DNA from: Acidobacteriaceae bacterium | GTDB lineage: Bacteria > Acidobacteriota > Terriglobia > Terriglobales > Acidobacteriaceae | Direction: 5' to 3' | Assembly: GCA_003162255.1 (NCBI GenBank) | Contig: PMMJ01000413.1 | Coordinates: forward strand, 1 to 12,691 | Length of the DNA stretch: 12,691 bases | Shown here: one piece after another, positions 1-5,966 of the stretch | Layout: every line of letters starts with the position of its first letter | Position numbering within the stretch: the stretch's first letter is position 1 | Made by a program: the position numbers and the translations under genes | Notes under the pieces: model-generated | Database searches by the model: none | What the model was told of the DNA's origin: nothing | The model's input: only the letters and a program-made list of their open reading frames with translations

Positions 1-20
1 AGAGTTCTTCAGAGGTTCCC

Positions 21-85
21 TAAAGGGGGCGTCTGATTTTCGAGGCATTCGGCATCGCTAAAGCGATGCTCCGATACGAATCTTC
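21..85. repeat. Dispersed double-hairpin repeat, copy A
   Basis: This copy is similar along its length to a second copy at 2495-2571. It carries two small stems with TAAA loops: CCC/GGG around 18-27, and GCATCGC (52-58) with GCGATGC (63-69) around a TAAA loop at 59-62. It lies just beyond the stop codon of the TPR gene at 122-823, so it would sit in that gene's 3' untranslated RNA. No U-run follows on either strand, so it is not a typical intrinsic terminator. Its left flank (cagaggttccctaa, 10-23) also resembles 12050-12063, which suggests these repeats occur as composites. Confidence 0.7.
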
Positions 86-121
86 TGCGCGCCCTGATAC
101 CGCGTATGCGCCATCAGGCTG

Positions 122-823
122 TTATTGCAGTGGCTTGGCGGGTGTCCCAGGTTTGACGCCTGAGTGCTTTTTCGCCTGTGCCATCAGTTCCAGAACCTTG
201 TCTTTGGCTTCATAGTTCGGATTCGTGTCCAGCAACTTCTGCCAGGCGGCGGTCGCCTTGTCGATATCCATCTTGCCCTGCCACTCGACGATGCCCAGGT
301 TGAATAGCGTGTTGGCCTTGGTCGGTTCGTAGGAGAGCGATTTCTGGAATTCCGCAATGGCGGTATCGGCGTCGCCGGTGTACCAGTAGGCGGTCGCCAT
401 GTCGGTACGAACGCCCGTGTTGGCCGGCTCGGCCTTCAGCGCGCGCTGGTAATAATCGATGGCGGTGGGGAAGAGCTGGGCGTCGTAATAGATGTTCCCG
501 ATGTTTTGCAGGAGACCGGCATTGGCCGGGTCCGCCTTGAGCTTCTCGATCAACGGTCCAGCCTGTGTGTCGGCCATTTTCTGCATTTGCGCTGGAGTTG
601 GAGCCGATGCTGGAGTCTGTCCGCCCGCGCTTTCATTCCCGGCGGATGGCGCCGATGTGCTCGCCGTCTCGCCTGGGGCAACCGCTGGACTTTGCGATCC
701 GCGGATAAACCAGCCGGCGGCGACTCCCACCAGCAGGCAGATGACGGCCAACGTGTAAGCCTGCACGCTTGTCCATTGGTCGACAGAAGTAGAAGTGGAG
801 GTTGCTCGATTTGTATCCGTCAT
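122..823 (-). CDS. Membrane-anchored TPR protein (paralogue 1)
   Basis: This 233-residue protein has a short cytoplasmic N-terminus and one membrane segment at about residues 20-40, ending in FIRGSQSP. A low-complexity Ala/Pro/Ser/Gly linker (about 45-80) follows, then three tetratricopeptide repeats at about 102-204. It probably presents a periplasmic TPR scaffold that binds other proteins. The start is supported by AAAGGAG about 8 nt before the ATG. The next gene (907-1596, same strand) has the same architecture and closely matching sequence, so the pair arose by duplication; they are 83 bp apart and probably cotranscribed. The anchor-linker-TPR layout recalls CcmI/CycH and NrfG-type cytochrome c maturation helpers, and multiheme cytochromes lie elsewhere in the window. 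That role is only a suggestion, because TPR domains are used very widely. Confidence 0.88.
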   Translation of the reverse strand: MTDTNRATSTSTSVDQWTSVQAYTLAVICLLVGVAAGWFIRGSQSPAVAPGETASTSAPSAGNESAGGQTPASAPTPAQMQKMADTQAGPLIEKLKADPANAGLLQNIGNIYYDAQLFPTAIDYYQRALKAEPANTGVRTDMATAYWYTGDADTAIAEFQKSLSYEPTKANTLFNLGIVEWQGKMDIDKATAAWQKLLDTNPNYEAKDKVLELMAQAKKHSGVKPGTPAKPLQ

Positions 824-844
824 TGCTCAGTGCTCCTTTGCATC

Positions 845-920
845 ATTGAGCCATTGAATCATTGAATCATTTGGTCATTGAATCAACGGTTCATTACACC
901 AATGATTCAATGATTCAATG
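845..920. repeat. 8-nt-phased tandem repeat forming a perfect inverted repeat
   Basis: Nine consecutive 8-nt units run from 845 to 916, most of them ATTGAATC on the left and AATGATTC on the right, with diverged units between. The 20-nt arms at 852-871 and 901-920 are exact reverse complements, separated by 29 nt. The element fills the gap between the two TPR genes, and its right arm contains the last codons and the stop codon (907-909) of the upstream gene. Transcribed RNA could form a 20-bp stem between the cistrons. It has no U-run, so it could instead act as an mRNA-stability or processing element or a transposition remnant. Confidence 0.85.
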
Positions 921-1596
921 TCCCAGTGTCTGAATGACTCATCTGGACGTCGGCCATCAGCTTCTGCACCGTGGCTTTGCGCTCCGCACTCAATTGCGGA
1001 TTCGACTTCAGCAACTGCTGCCAGGCTGCCACCGCTCCTTTGCTGTCCTGCTTTCCCTGCCACCTGATCATGCCGAGGTTGAAGAGCGAGTTGGCATCCT
1101 TGGGGTCAACGCGCAGCGACTGCTGGAGCTGGCTGATCGCGCCGTCCACATCGCCGTTGTAATAGAGGCACGAGGCCATCTCGGTGCGAATGGCGACGTT
1201 CTTGGGATCGATCTGCAGTGCCTTGTCGTAGTAGCTGGCCGCTTCCTTGAACTGGTGGGTAGACTTGTAGATGTTTCCGACCTGGATCAGGAGATCGCTG
1301 TTGTTCGGATCGCCCTTGAGCTTTTCGAGGAGCGGAGCGGCCTTCTTGTCCGCCATCTGTTTCATCTCTTCGAGGCTGGGCATGTGTCCGCCCATCGCGC
1401 CGGCGGCGGGCTGGGCATTGGTTGGGGCGGCTTGGGCATTGGCCGCGGGTTGTGGGGGCGCGGCCGGCGATTGCGATCCGCGAAACAAGTATCCGATCGC
1501 GAGGCCAACCACGAGACAGATTACGGCCATCGCGTAGACCTGCTTCGCCTGCCAGGACGATCCCGCAGTTGGTTGCGTGGTGGGTTCGTTCGCCAT
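907..1596 (-). CDS. Membrane-anchored TPR protein (paralogue 2)
   Basis: This 229-residue paralogue has one membrane segment (about 17-38, ending LFRGSQSP), an Ala/Pro/Gln-rich linker (about 44-72) and three TPR units at about 101-203 with the usual small and aromatic consensus positions. It is the first gene of the probable TPR pair. A purine-rich GGGGGAAAATAGGG stretch lies just before the ATG. The C-terminal tail after the last TPR (from about residue 219) runs into the 845-920 repeat, which supplies the stop codon, so the tail may be repeat-derived and functionally unimportant. A periplasmic protein-protein adaptor is the safe call. A helper in cytochrome c assembly (CcmI- or NrfG-like) is possible from architecture only. 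Confidence 0.88.
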   Translation of the reverse strand: MANEPTTQPTAGSSWQAKQVYAMAVICLVVGLAIGYLFRGSQSPAAPPQPAANAQAAPTNAQPAAGAMGGHMPSLEEMKQMADKKAAPLLEKLKGDPNNSDLLIQVGNIYKSTHQFKEAASYYDKALQIDPKNVAIRTEMASCLYYNGDVDGAISQLQQSLRVDPKDANSLFNLGMIRWQGKQDSKGAVAAWQQLLKSNPQLSAERKATVQKLMADVQMSHSDTGTLNH

Positions 1597-1766
1597 GCCC
1601 TATTTTCCCCCGTAGTCTGTATTGCGCCTACAGCCCGGTTTTCGCTGATCGCCAATACCAGCCAAGCGTATTCCCGCAGATTGAGCGGACTTTGACGCGC
1701 TCTGACTTTGCTAATTTACCTTAAAGGCGAGCGGGAAGACGGGCAGCATTATGCGTCACTTGCGAA

Positions 1767-1782
1767 TGTGATGACGATCACG
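1767..1782. promoter_or_regulatory. CRP/FNR-type site, one mismatch
   Basis: The sequence TGTGATGACGATCACG matches TGTGA-N6-TCACA at nine of ten positions. It lies about 171 bp upstream of the TPR gene starting at 1596. That is farther than usual for a direct activator site, so its role there is uncertain. It is listed because exact versions of the same palindrome occur at 2655 and 12501. Confidence 0.4.
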
Positions 1783-1870
1783 TGGAGGACGGCGAAGCAA
1801 CGCCAAAGCATTGCCCGGTGTTTCGCAACAGTCTTTCGTCGGCTAGTGTCGTGTCCTCGCGACATAAGTT

Positions 1871-1905
1871 CAGGTGATTTTCCGGGCGATGCGAAGGATC
1901 ACCTG
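1871..1905. repeat. Inverted repeat (hairpin)
   Basis: The 8-nt arms CAGGTGAT (1871-1878) and ATCACCTG (1898-1905) are perfect reverse complements with a 19-nt loop. They lie in non-coding DNA just before the repeat at 1927-1954, so they are probably part of a composite intergenic element rather than a terminator; no U-run follows. Confidence 0.5.
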
Positions 1906-1926
1906 CATAGTGAATTCAAATACATA

Positions 1927-1954
1927 GGTCCTTCGCTTCGCTCAGGATGACAGG
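1927..1954. repeat. Dispersed short repeat (CTTCGCTTCGCTCAGG type), copy 1
   Basis: The core CTTCGCTTCGCTCAGGATGA is partly repeated at 7962-7988 and 8035-8046. Repeats of this kind are, from memory, common between genes of Koribacter-like Acidobacteriota. No coding role is visible. Confidence 0.6.
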
Positions 1955-2031
1955 GGAGATTTATATTGCGAATTAATGGAACACAACAGTAGCAGCTTGC
2001 GGAAAAGCCAATTCTTGAGCAGGGAGTGAGA

Positions 2032-2049
2032 CCTCAGCGGCTGAAGCCG
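2032..2049. repeat. Dispersed hairpin repeat (CCTCAGCGGCTGAAGCCG), copy 1
   Basis: This 18-nt stretch contains CGGC-TGAA-GCCG, a 4-bp stem with a TGAA loop. A near copy (CCTCAGCGGCTAAAGCTG) lies at 11963-11980, followed there by a longer hairpin of the same type. It is non-coding, in the 3' flank of the ABM-like gene. Confidence 0.6.
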
Positions 2050-2067
2050 AATCCAGGGCAATGCAGC

Positions 2068-2111
2068 TATCGCACCGCTGAGCGCTGCGCCACCCAAAAT
2101 CAAGTGCGATA
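2068..2111. repeat. Inverted repeat TATCGCAC...GTGCGATA
   Basis: Perfect 8-nt arms at 2068-2075 and 2104-2111 enclose a 28-nt loop that contains AGCGCT. It lies about 20 bp past the stop codon of the ABM-like gene (minus strand) and could stabilise or end that transcript. There is no U-run, so a terminator call is not justified. Confidence 0.4.
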
Positions 2112-2130
2112 TCGAGTTTCCAGGCAGCGA

Positions 2131-2457
2131 CTAAACGGCCAACGCGTCGACGAAGCGATCACAGAGCGTGGTCTCGAGATCGTAATAGGTCACCTCGACG
2201 GGCTTGGTGAGGAACGGCTTCAGGATCTCAAGCACCGTGGGATAGAACTCTCGCTCATATCGCTCGGCATCGTGCCGGGTTGTCCACAGGGTGATGGCGA
2301 GCACCTTGCCCTGTTTCGTCTTGTTCTGGAAAAAGGGTAGGGTCTCGAGGAAGCCGACCTGCTTCTTTAGGATCGGCAGGACTTGGTCATTGACGGCCTT
2401 CACGAACTCTTCCTTCTCTTCCAGCTTCACTTCGAAAGCAAGAATGCGGGCAAACAT
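2131..2457 (-). CDS. Antibiotic-biosynthesis-monooxygenase-like (ABM) small protein
   Basis: This 108-residue protein has the size and pattern of a dimeric alpha/beta-barrel domain: a first strand MFARILAFEVK, a helix EEKEEFVKAVNDQVLPILKK, the GFLETLPF turn and strand, then KVLAITLWTTRHDAERYE and a final helix. ABM-family proteins act as cofactor-free oxygenases, haem-degrading enzymes or small sensors; nothing here fixes the substrate. The start is supported by AAAGGAG about 8 nt before the ATG. It is transcribed away from the kinase, and the shared upstream region of about 345 bp contains repeat copy B and an exact CRP-type palindrome. It is a single-domain protein of normal length with no obvious signal peptide, so it is probably cytoplasmic. 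Confidence 0.75.
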   Translation of the reverse strand: MFARILAFEVKLEEKEEFVKAVNDQVLPILKKQVGFLETLPFFQNKTKQGKVLAITLWTTRHDAERYEREFYPTVLEILKPFLTKPVEVTYYDLETTLCDRFVDALAV

Positions 2458-2494
2458 GATCGCGCTCCTTTTGGTTGCGACAACAACAAGCAGC

Positions 2495-2571
2495 CCCCTA
2501 AAAGGGGCGTTTGATCTCGAAGACCTTACGGTATCGCTAAAGCGATACCCTGATACGAAACCGAATTCTTC
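2495..2571. repeat. Dispersed double-hairpin repeat, copy B
   Basis: This is the second copy of the element at 21-85. It has a CCCCT/AGGGG stem (2495-2507) around AAA, and a GGTATCGC (2530-2537)/GCGATACC (2542-2549) stem around a TAAA loop. Compared with copy A the second stem has changed C-G to T-A at paired positions (53/68 versus 2532/2547), which keeps the pairing. The copy sits about 40 bp upstream of the ABM-like start, in the divergent promoter region. Confidence 0.7.
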
Positions 2572-2654
2572 CGCCGGCTGCCAACGCCGAGCCGAGACTT
2601 ACCTACAATTACGATGACCGGTTTCACCACGCTGTGACGCATGACCGTCAGTGC

Positions 2655-2670
2655 TGTGAACAAAGTCACA
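2655..2670. promoter_or_regulatory. Exact CRP-type operator TGTGA-N6-TCACA
   Basis: TGTGAACAAAGTCACA is a perfect 10-of-10 match to the consensus of CRP-type regulators. It lies 133 bp upstream of the proposed kinase start at 2803, and about 200 bp upstream of the divergent ABM-like gene. A -10-like CATAAC at 2694-2699 would put the site near -43 of a start near 2706, close to the -41.5 spacing of class II activation; that promoter is weak and inferred. The likely binder is the regulator encoded at 5060-5761. Confidence 0.65.
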
Positions 2671-2802
2671 GAACCCAATAACCGTCGCGTTTTCATAACG
2701 GTGCAAGTCTTTGCAGGGTGCTGTCTGGGCTCCTCGCCTTTACAGGCAAGCAGGTTCCGACATACATTTGAAGACCGACGGTTTGCAGAGCGGAGTCGTA
2801 CT

Positions 2803-4797
2803 TTGGCAAGTTCCCCTGACCATCAGCAACCCGCGCCGTCACTCTCGGCCAAAACCAGGGCTGAGGTTCTGCTTTCAAGCAATCTTCTGGAGACTCTTCC
2901 GGATGCCATCGTTGCCGTCGATCATGATGGCACCATTGTTCAAGTCAATTCTCAAGCACAAGAGCTATTTGGCTACGACCGCGATGAATTGATCGGCCAG
3001 AAAGTCGAGATCCTTGTGCCCGAGAACTATCGCCCCGAGCACCACCATCATCGCGAGAAGTTCGCGGAGACACCGAAGACGCGACGCATGGGAGCGAATT
3101 TGGATCTCTACGGAAGACGGCGTGATGGATTGGAATTTCCGGTGGAGGTTAGTCTCAGTCCGGTCGTCACGGAGAAGGGTGCGATCGTCCTGAGTGCGAT
3201 CCGCGACATCAGCGATCGCAAGCGAATCGCGGAAGAACTGCGGCGAGCAAATGAAGAGCTGCATCGGAGAACGGCCGAGCAACTGGGAGAATACCGCTCG
3301 CGGCTCGCCTCGATTATCGATTCTTCCGAGGATGCCATCATCGGCAAGAACCTCGACGGCACCATCACCAGTTGGAACAAGGGAGCCGAGCGCATCTATG
3401 GTTACACGCCAGAAGAGGCGATCGGAAAGCACATATCGTTTCTCACGCCCGGCGACCGTGCCGACGAAATCCCAGAAATTCTGCGGAAAATTGCGCGCGG
3501 GGAAAGCGTCGAGCATCATGAATCGGTGCGGGTCACCAAGGATGGACGCAACCTGAATGTCTCCATTTCCGTATCTCCCTTGCGCGATGCGAGAGGCGAC
3601 ATCGTGGGAGCGTCGGCGATTGCGCGCGACATCACAGCTCAGAAACGGGCCGAGAGTCAACTGCATCAAGCCCAGAAGATGGAAGCAATCGGGCGGCTGG
3701 CGGGAGGCGTCGCGCACGACTTCAATAATATCCTGGCGATCATCAACGCCTGCGCCGAGTTTCTCCGCGATCAGGTCGATACCGCCACGAAAACGTCGCG
3801 CTACGTCGAGAACATCAGGAAGGCAACGGAACGCGGCTCCTCATTGACTCGCCAACTTCTTACCTTCAGCCGATCTTCCTCAATCCAGCCAACCCTTCTC
3901 GATCTGAACGAGAGGTTGAAGGATGTCAGCAAGCTTCTGCGTCCGCTGATGGGGGATGACGTCGAGATTCTCATTGTGTCGAAATCGCCCGCAGCAATAG
4001 TCGAGGCCGATCCAGGCCAATTCGACCAGATTGTGGTCAATCTGGCGGTAAACGCGCGCGACGCCATGCCTCGTGGCGGCAAGCTTATTCTCGAGACTCG
4101 TTCTGAACAATTTGATGAGGGTTTCGCCGAACAGCATCAGAATATGTCCGCGGGAAAGTACGTCCTGCTCGCAGTCAGCGATACCGGAAGCGGCATGGAC
4201 GAAGCGACCGTCTCACGCATCTTCGAGCCTTTCTTCACCACCAAGGAGGCGGGAAAAGGAACCGGCCTCGGCCTGGCAACGGTGTACGGCATTGTCAAGC
4301 AAAGCGGCGGACATATCATGGTCTACAGCGAGCCGGATCATGGGACGACGTTCAAGATCTATCTCCCCAGCGCCGACCACAAAATCGGTCTCGGATCCAC
4401 GGCTGAAGTCGAAACTGTCAGTCCAAGACGGCACGGGACTACGATCCTGCTGGTGGAAGACGATGAAACCATGCGCGGCCTGACCCGACAATTGCTGGAG
4501 GAACACGGCTACACCGTGCTCGATGCCGATGATGGGAAGTCTGCCCTCGAAGTGGTGGAATCTCATCCTGGCCCCATCGATCTGCTGCTGACCGACGTAG
4601 TGATGCGCCGCATGAGCGGTCCTGAACTGGTGGAGCGCCTAAGCGTATCTCATCCGACCCTGAAAGTCGTCTACATGTCAGGCTACACCGGGGAACTGAT
4701 CGCGGAACGCGAAGTGTTGAAGCGTGGCATCACTCTGCTCGAAAAGCCGTTTACTCGAACCGCTTTGCTGAACACAATCCATACGACCTTGGGATGA
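2803..4797 (+). CDS. Soluble hybrid histidine kinase, PAS-PAS-HisKA-HATPase-REC
   Basis: This two-component sensor kinase has a receiver fused at its C-terminus. From the chosen start (664 residues) it has PAS1 at about 28-140, a short helical linker, PAS2 at about 163-281, a dimerisation/phosphoacceptor domain with His305 in GGVAHDFNNIL, and an ATPase domain (about 401-523) with Asn413/Asn417, a DTGSG box at 460 and GTGLGL around 486-490. The receiver (about 546-663) has Glu552-Asp553-Asp554, phosphoacceptor Asp598, Ser626 and Lys648. There is no membrane segment, so it senses a cytoplasmic signal; PAS1 has a His80 that lines up with the FixL haem ligand. Start: a TTG preceded by GGAG with 7 nt spacing. 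An in-frame ATG at 2641 would add 54 domainless residues, has no ribosome site, follows an in-frame stop and would put an exact CRP operator inside the gene. No HPt or separate output regulator is visible. The CRP-like gene lies 262 bp downstream on the same strand. Confidence 0.9.
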   Translation: MASSPDHQQPAPSLSAKTRAEVLLSSNLLETLPDAIVAVDHDGTIVQVNSQAQELFGYDRDELIGQKVEILVPENYRPEHHHHREKFAETPKTRRMGANLDLYGRRRDGLEFPVEVSLSPVVTEKGAIVLSAIRDISDRKRIAEELRRANEELHRRTAEQLGEYRSRLASIIDSSEDAIIGKNLDGTITSWNKGAERIYGYTPEEAIGKHISFLTPGDRADEIPEILRKIARGESVEHHESVRVTKDGRNLNVSISVSPLRDARGDIVGASAIARDITAQKRAESQLHQAQKMEAIGRLAGGVAHDFNNILAIINACAEFLRDQVDTATKTSRYVENIRKATERGSSLTRQLLTFSRSSSIQPTLLDLNERLKDVSKLLRPLMGDDVEILIVSKSPAAIVEADPGQFDQIVVNLAVNARDAMPRGGKLILETRSEQFDEGFAEQHQNMSAGKYVLLAVSDTGSGMDEATVSRIFEPFFTTKEAGKGTGLGLATVYGIVKQSGGHIMVYSEPDHGTTFKIYLPSADHKIGLGSTAEVETVSPRRHGTTILLVEDDETMRGLTRQLLEEHGYTVLDADDGKSALEVVESHPGPIDLLLTDVVMRRMSGPELVERLSVSHPTLKVVYMSGYTGELIAEREVLKRGITLLEKPFTRTALLNTIHTTLG

Positions 4798-4839
4798 ATA
4801 TGATGACCCGAGGCCACAAGCGGGCCGAAACCATAATCT

Positions 4840-4855
4840 TTGGTCATGTGACCAA
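4840..4855. promoter_or_regulatory. Palindrome TTGGTCATGTGACCAA
   Basis: Perfect 7-nt arms flank a 2-nt centre, 6 bp before the CRP-like site at 4862-4877 in the kinase-regulator gap. It could be an operator for a second factor or part of a compound site. It has no run of T, so it is not a terminator for the kinase gene. Confidence 0.4.
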
Positions 4856-4861
4856 CCGGTC

Positions 4862-4877
4862 GGTGATGGGGATCACA
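4862..4877. promoter_or_regulatory. CRP-type site, one mismatch, upstream of the CRP-like gene
   Basis: GGTGATGGGGATCACA matches TGTGA-N6-TCACA at nine of ten positions. It lies about 180 bp upstream of the regulator start at 5060 and about 115 bp from the putative transcription start near 4985. Autoregulation is plausible, but the distance is long for a simple class I site. Confidence 0.45.
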
Positions 4878-4972
4878 CATCGCTGTGGAAAAGGACGCAC
4901 TTGGAGGCGCCACTCCGGCGTGGAGCGGGTCGGATTGTCGTCTACGGCTTCGAAGCAATCCATTTGTTTTGT

Positions 4973-4978
4973 TATACT
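4973..4978 (+). promoter_or_regulatory. Putative -10 element TATACT of the CRP-like gene
   Basis: TATACT is close to the sigma-70 -10 consensus and sits about 80 bp before the ATG. No good -35 is seen 16-18 bp upstream, which would fit an activator-dependent promoter. This is a prediction from sequence only. Confidence 0.35.
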
Positions 4979-5059
4979 TAGATAAACTTCGCCAAAGTCT
5001 TCTTTACAAGCGTAGAGTGGCTAAGGACTTGCCAAAGTAGCTCGTTAGCGGAGGCAATC

Positions 5060-5761
5060 ATGGCCACACAGGTTGTAAACGCTGTCCAGAAGCTTATTCC
5101 GGTAGATAAGACCTTTTGCGATCTTCCCCCAGCCATCGCCGATGCCGTTGAGCAAGCGGCACTTACGACCAGTTATCCCACGGGAGCGGTTTTGTTCGCG
5201 GAAGCGCAGGCCCCGCGCGGCGTGTTCATCGTGCGTAGAGGACGGGTAAAGCTCTCCATCTGTGGCAGCGACGGACGCACGCTGATTCTGCGCATTGTCA
5301 ACGCCGGTTGCCCCTTGGGAGTCGCGGCGGTAGTTTCCGGACGCCAGTATGAAGCGACGGCCGAGACCCAGGAACCCTCCGAGATCAGCTTTCTGCGACA
5401 AAACGATTTGGTGCGACTCATGCGCCTGCACGGCGAGTTTGCCCTGTGGGTGACCCAGCACATCAGCCAGGATTATGCCTCCACTTGCCGCGAAATCCGC
5501 GACCTGATCCTCTCCGACTCCGCCAGCGAAAAACTTGCTCGCCTGCTCGTGGGATGGCTCGACCAGAACACCACCTCCAAGAATCCCAGCCAGGTGAAGC
5601 TGGCTTTGACGCACGAAGAGATCGGGCAGATGATCGGCTCTTCGCGAGAAACCGTCAGCCGCCTGCTCGCGGGCTTCAAGAAGCAGCACCTCATCCAGCA
5701 GACCGGTTCGACGTTAGTGATCCCCGACCGCCTTGCCTTGGAATCCCTCATCACCGCGTAG
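5060..5761 (+). CDS. CRP/FNR-family transcription regulator
   Basis: This 233-residue protein has an N-terminal cyclic-nucleotide-fold sensor domain (about 15-130), a long dimerisation helix (about 130-165) and a C-terminal winged helix-turn-helix. The recognition helix SSRETVSRLL (194-203) keeps Arg196, Glu197 and Arg201, equivalent to CRP Arg180, Glu181 and Arg185, so it should read TGTGA half-sites; such sites occur at 2655, 4862 and 12501. The sensor domain lacks the cAMP-binding pattern: where CRP has GE...RS it shows PLGVAAVVSGRQYEA. It also lacks the N-terminal cysteine cluster of FNR (only Cys20), so the ligand is unknown. GGAGG sits 5 nt before the ATG. It follows the PAS hybrid kinase on the same strand and may be autoregulated. 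Confidence 0.93.
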   Translation: MATQVVNAVQKLIPVDKTFCDLPPAIADAVEQAALTTSYPTGAVLFAEAQAPRGVFIVRRGRVKLSICGSDGRTLILRIVNAGCPLGVAAVVSGRQYEATAETQEPSEISFLRQNDLVRLMRLHGEFALWVTQHISQDYASTCREIRDLILSDSASEKLARLLVGWLDQNTTSKNPSQVKLALTHEEIGQMIGSSRETVSRLLAGFKKQHLIQQTGSTLVIPDRLALESLITA

Positions 5762-5778
5762 AAGAAAGCATTCGACAC

Positions 5779-5801
5779 GGGCCGGTCACCTCCGCCGGCC
5801 C
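5779..5801 (+). terminator. Possible terminator hairpin after the CRP-like gene
   Basis: GGGCCGG (5779-5785) and CCGGCCC (5795-5801) form a 7-bp GC stem with a 9-nt loop, 18 bp past the regulator stop codon. The following bases (cgttcctcc) are only pyrimidine-rich, without a true U-run. It may therefore be a weak or Rho-assisted stop. Confidence 0.35.
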
Positions 5802-5966
5802 CGTTCCTCCTAAGAATCTGCTTCTTGTTCACGACGGACTTCGGCCCGAATGCCCGTGGTTCGTTGTTCATGGGTCACAGACTCGCCTGAAAAGCCCGTG
5901 CTATATTTCGCTTGCAGGCCGGGCTATTGGCCGTGGCTGCGGGACATGCTGGTTCAGGAGTGGCGC

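Larger units (their letters stand above)
1597..2130. other. Non-coding interval rich in repeats
   Basis: No convincing gene is visible on either strand across about 530 bp; the open frames here are short, lack ribosome sites and cross the repeats. The interval holds the upstream region of the TPR pair (minus strand) with a CRP-like site at 1767-1782, an imperfect hairpin at 1871-1905, a dispersed repeat at 1927-1954 and a hairpin repeat at 2032-2111 that runs up to the stop codon of the ABM-like gene. Confidence 0.7.

Noticed and set aside
18..29. CCC-TAAA-GGG near the left edge considered as a terminator
   Set aside because: The stem is only three pairs with no U-run. It is better explained as the first hairpin of the dispersed repeat.
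1690..1735. TTGACG followed by TAATTT on the plus strand, resembling a promoter
   Set aside because: The spacing (about 14 bp) is poor, and no plus-strand gene follows before the ABM-like gene, which runs the other way.
2026..2340. Plus-strand open frame of about 100 codons overlapping the ABM-like gene
   Set aside because: It starts in repeat DNA, has no ribosome site and runs antisense through the well-supported ABM-like gene, whose frame has a clear start and domain pattern.
2965..3717. Minus-strand 250-codon frame inside the kinase gene
   Set aside because: It is antisense to PAS1, PAS2 and HisKA, all of which are intact on the plus strand. It has no start signal or family resemblance.
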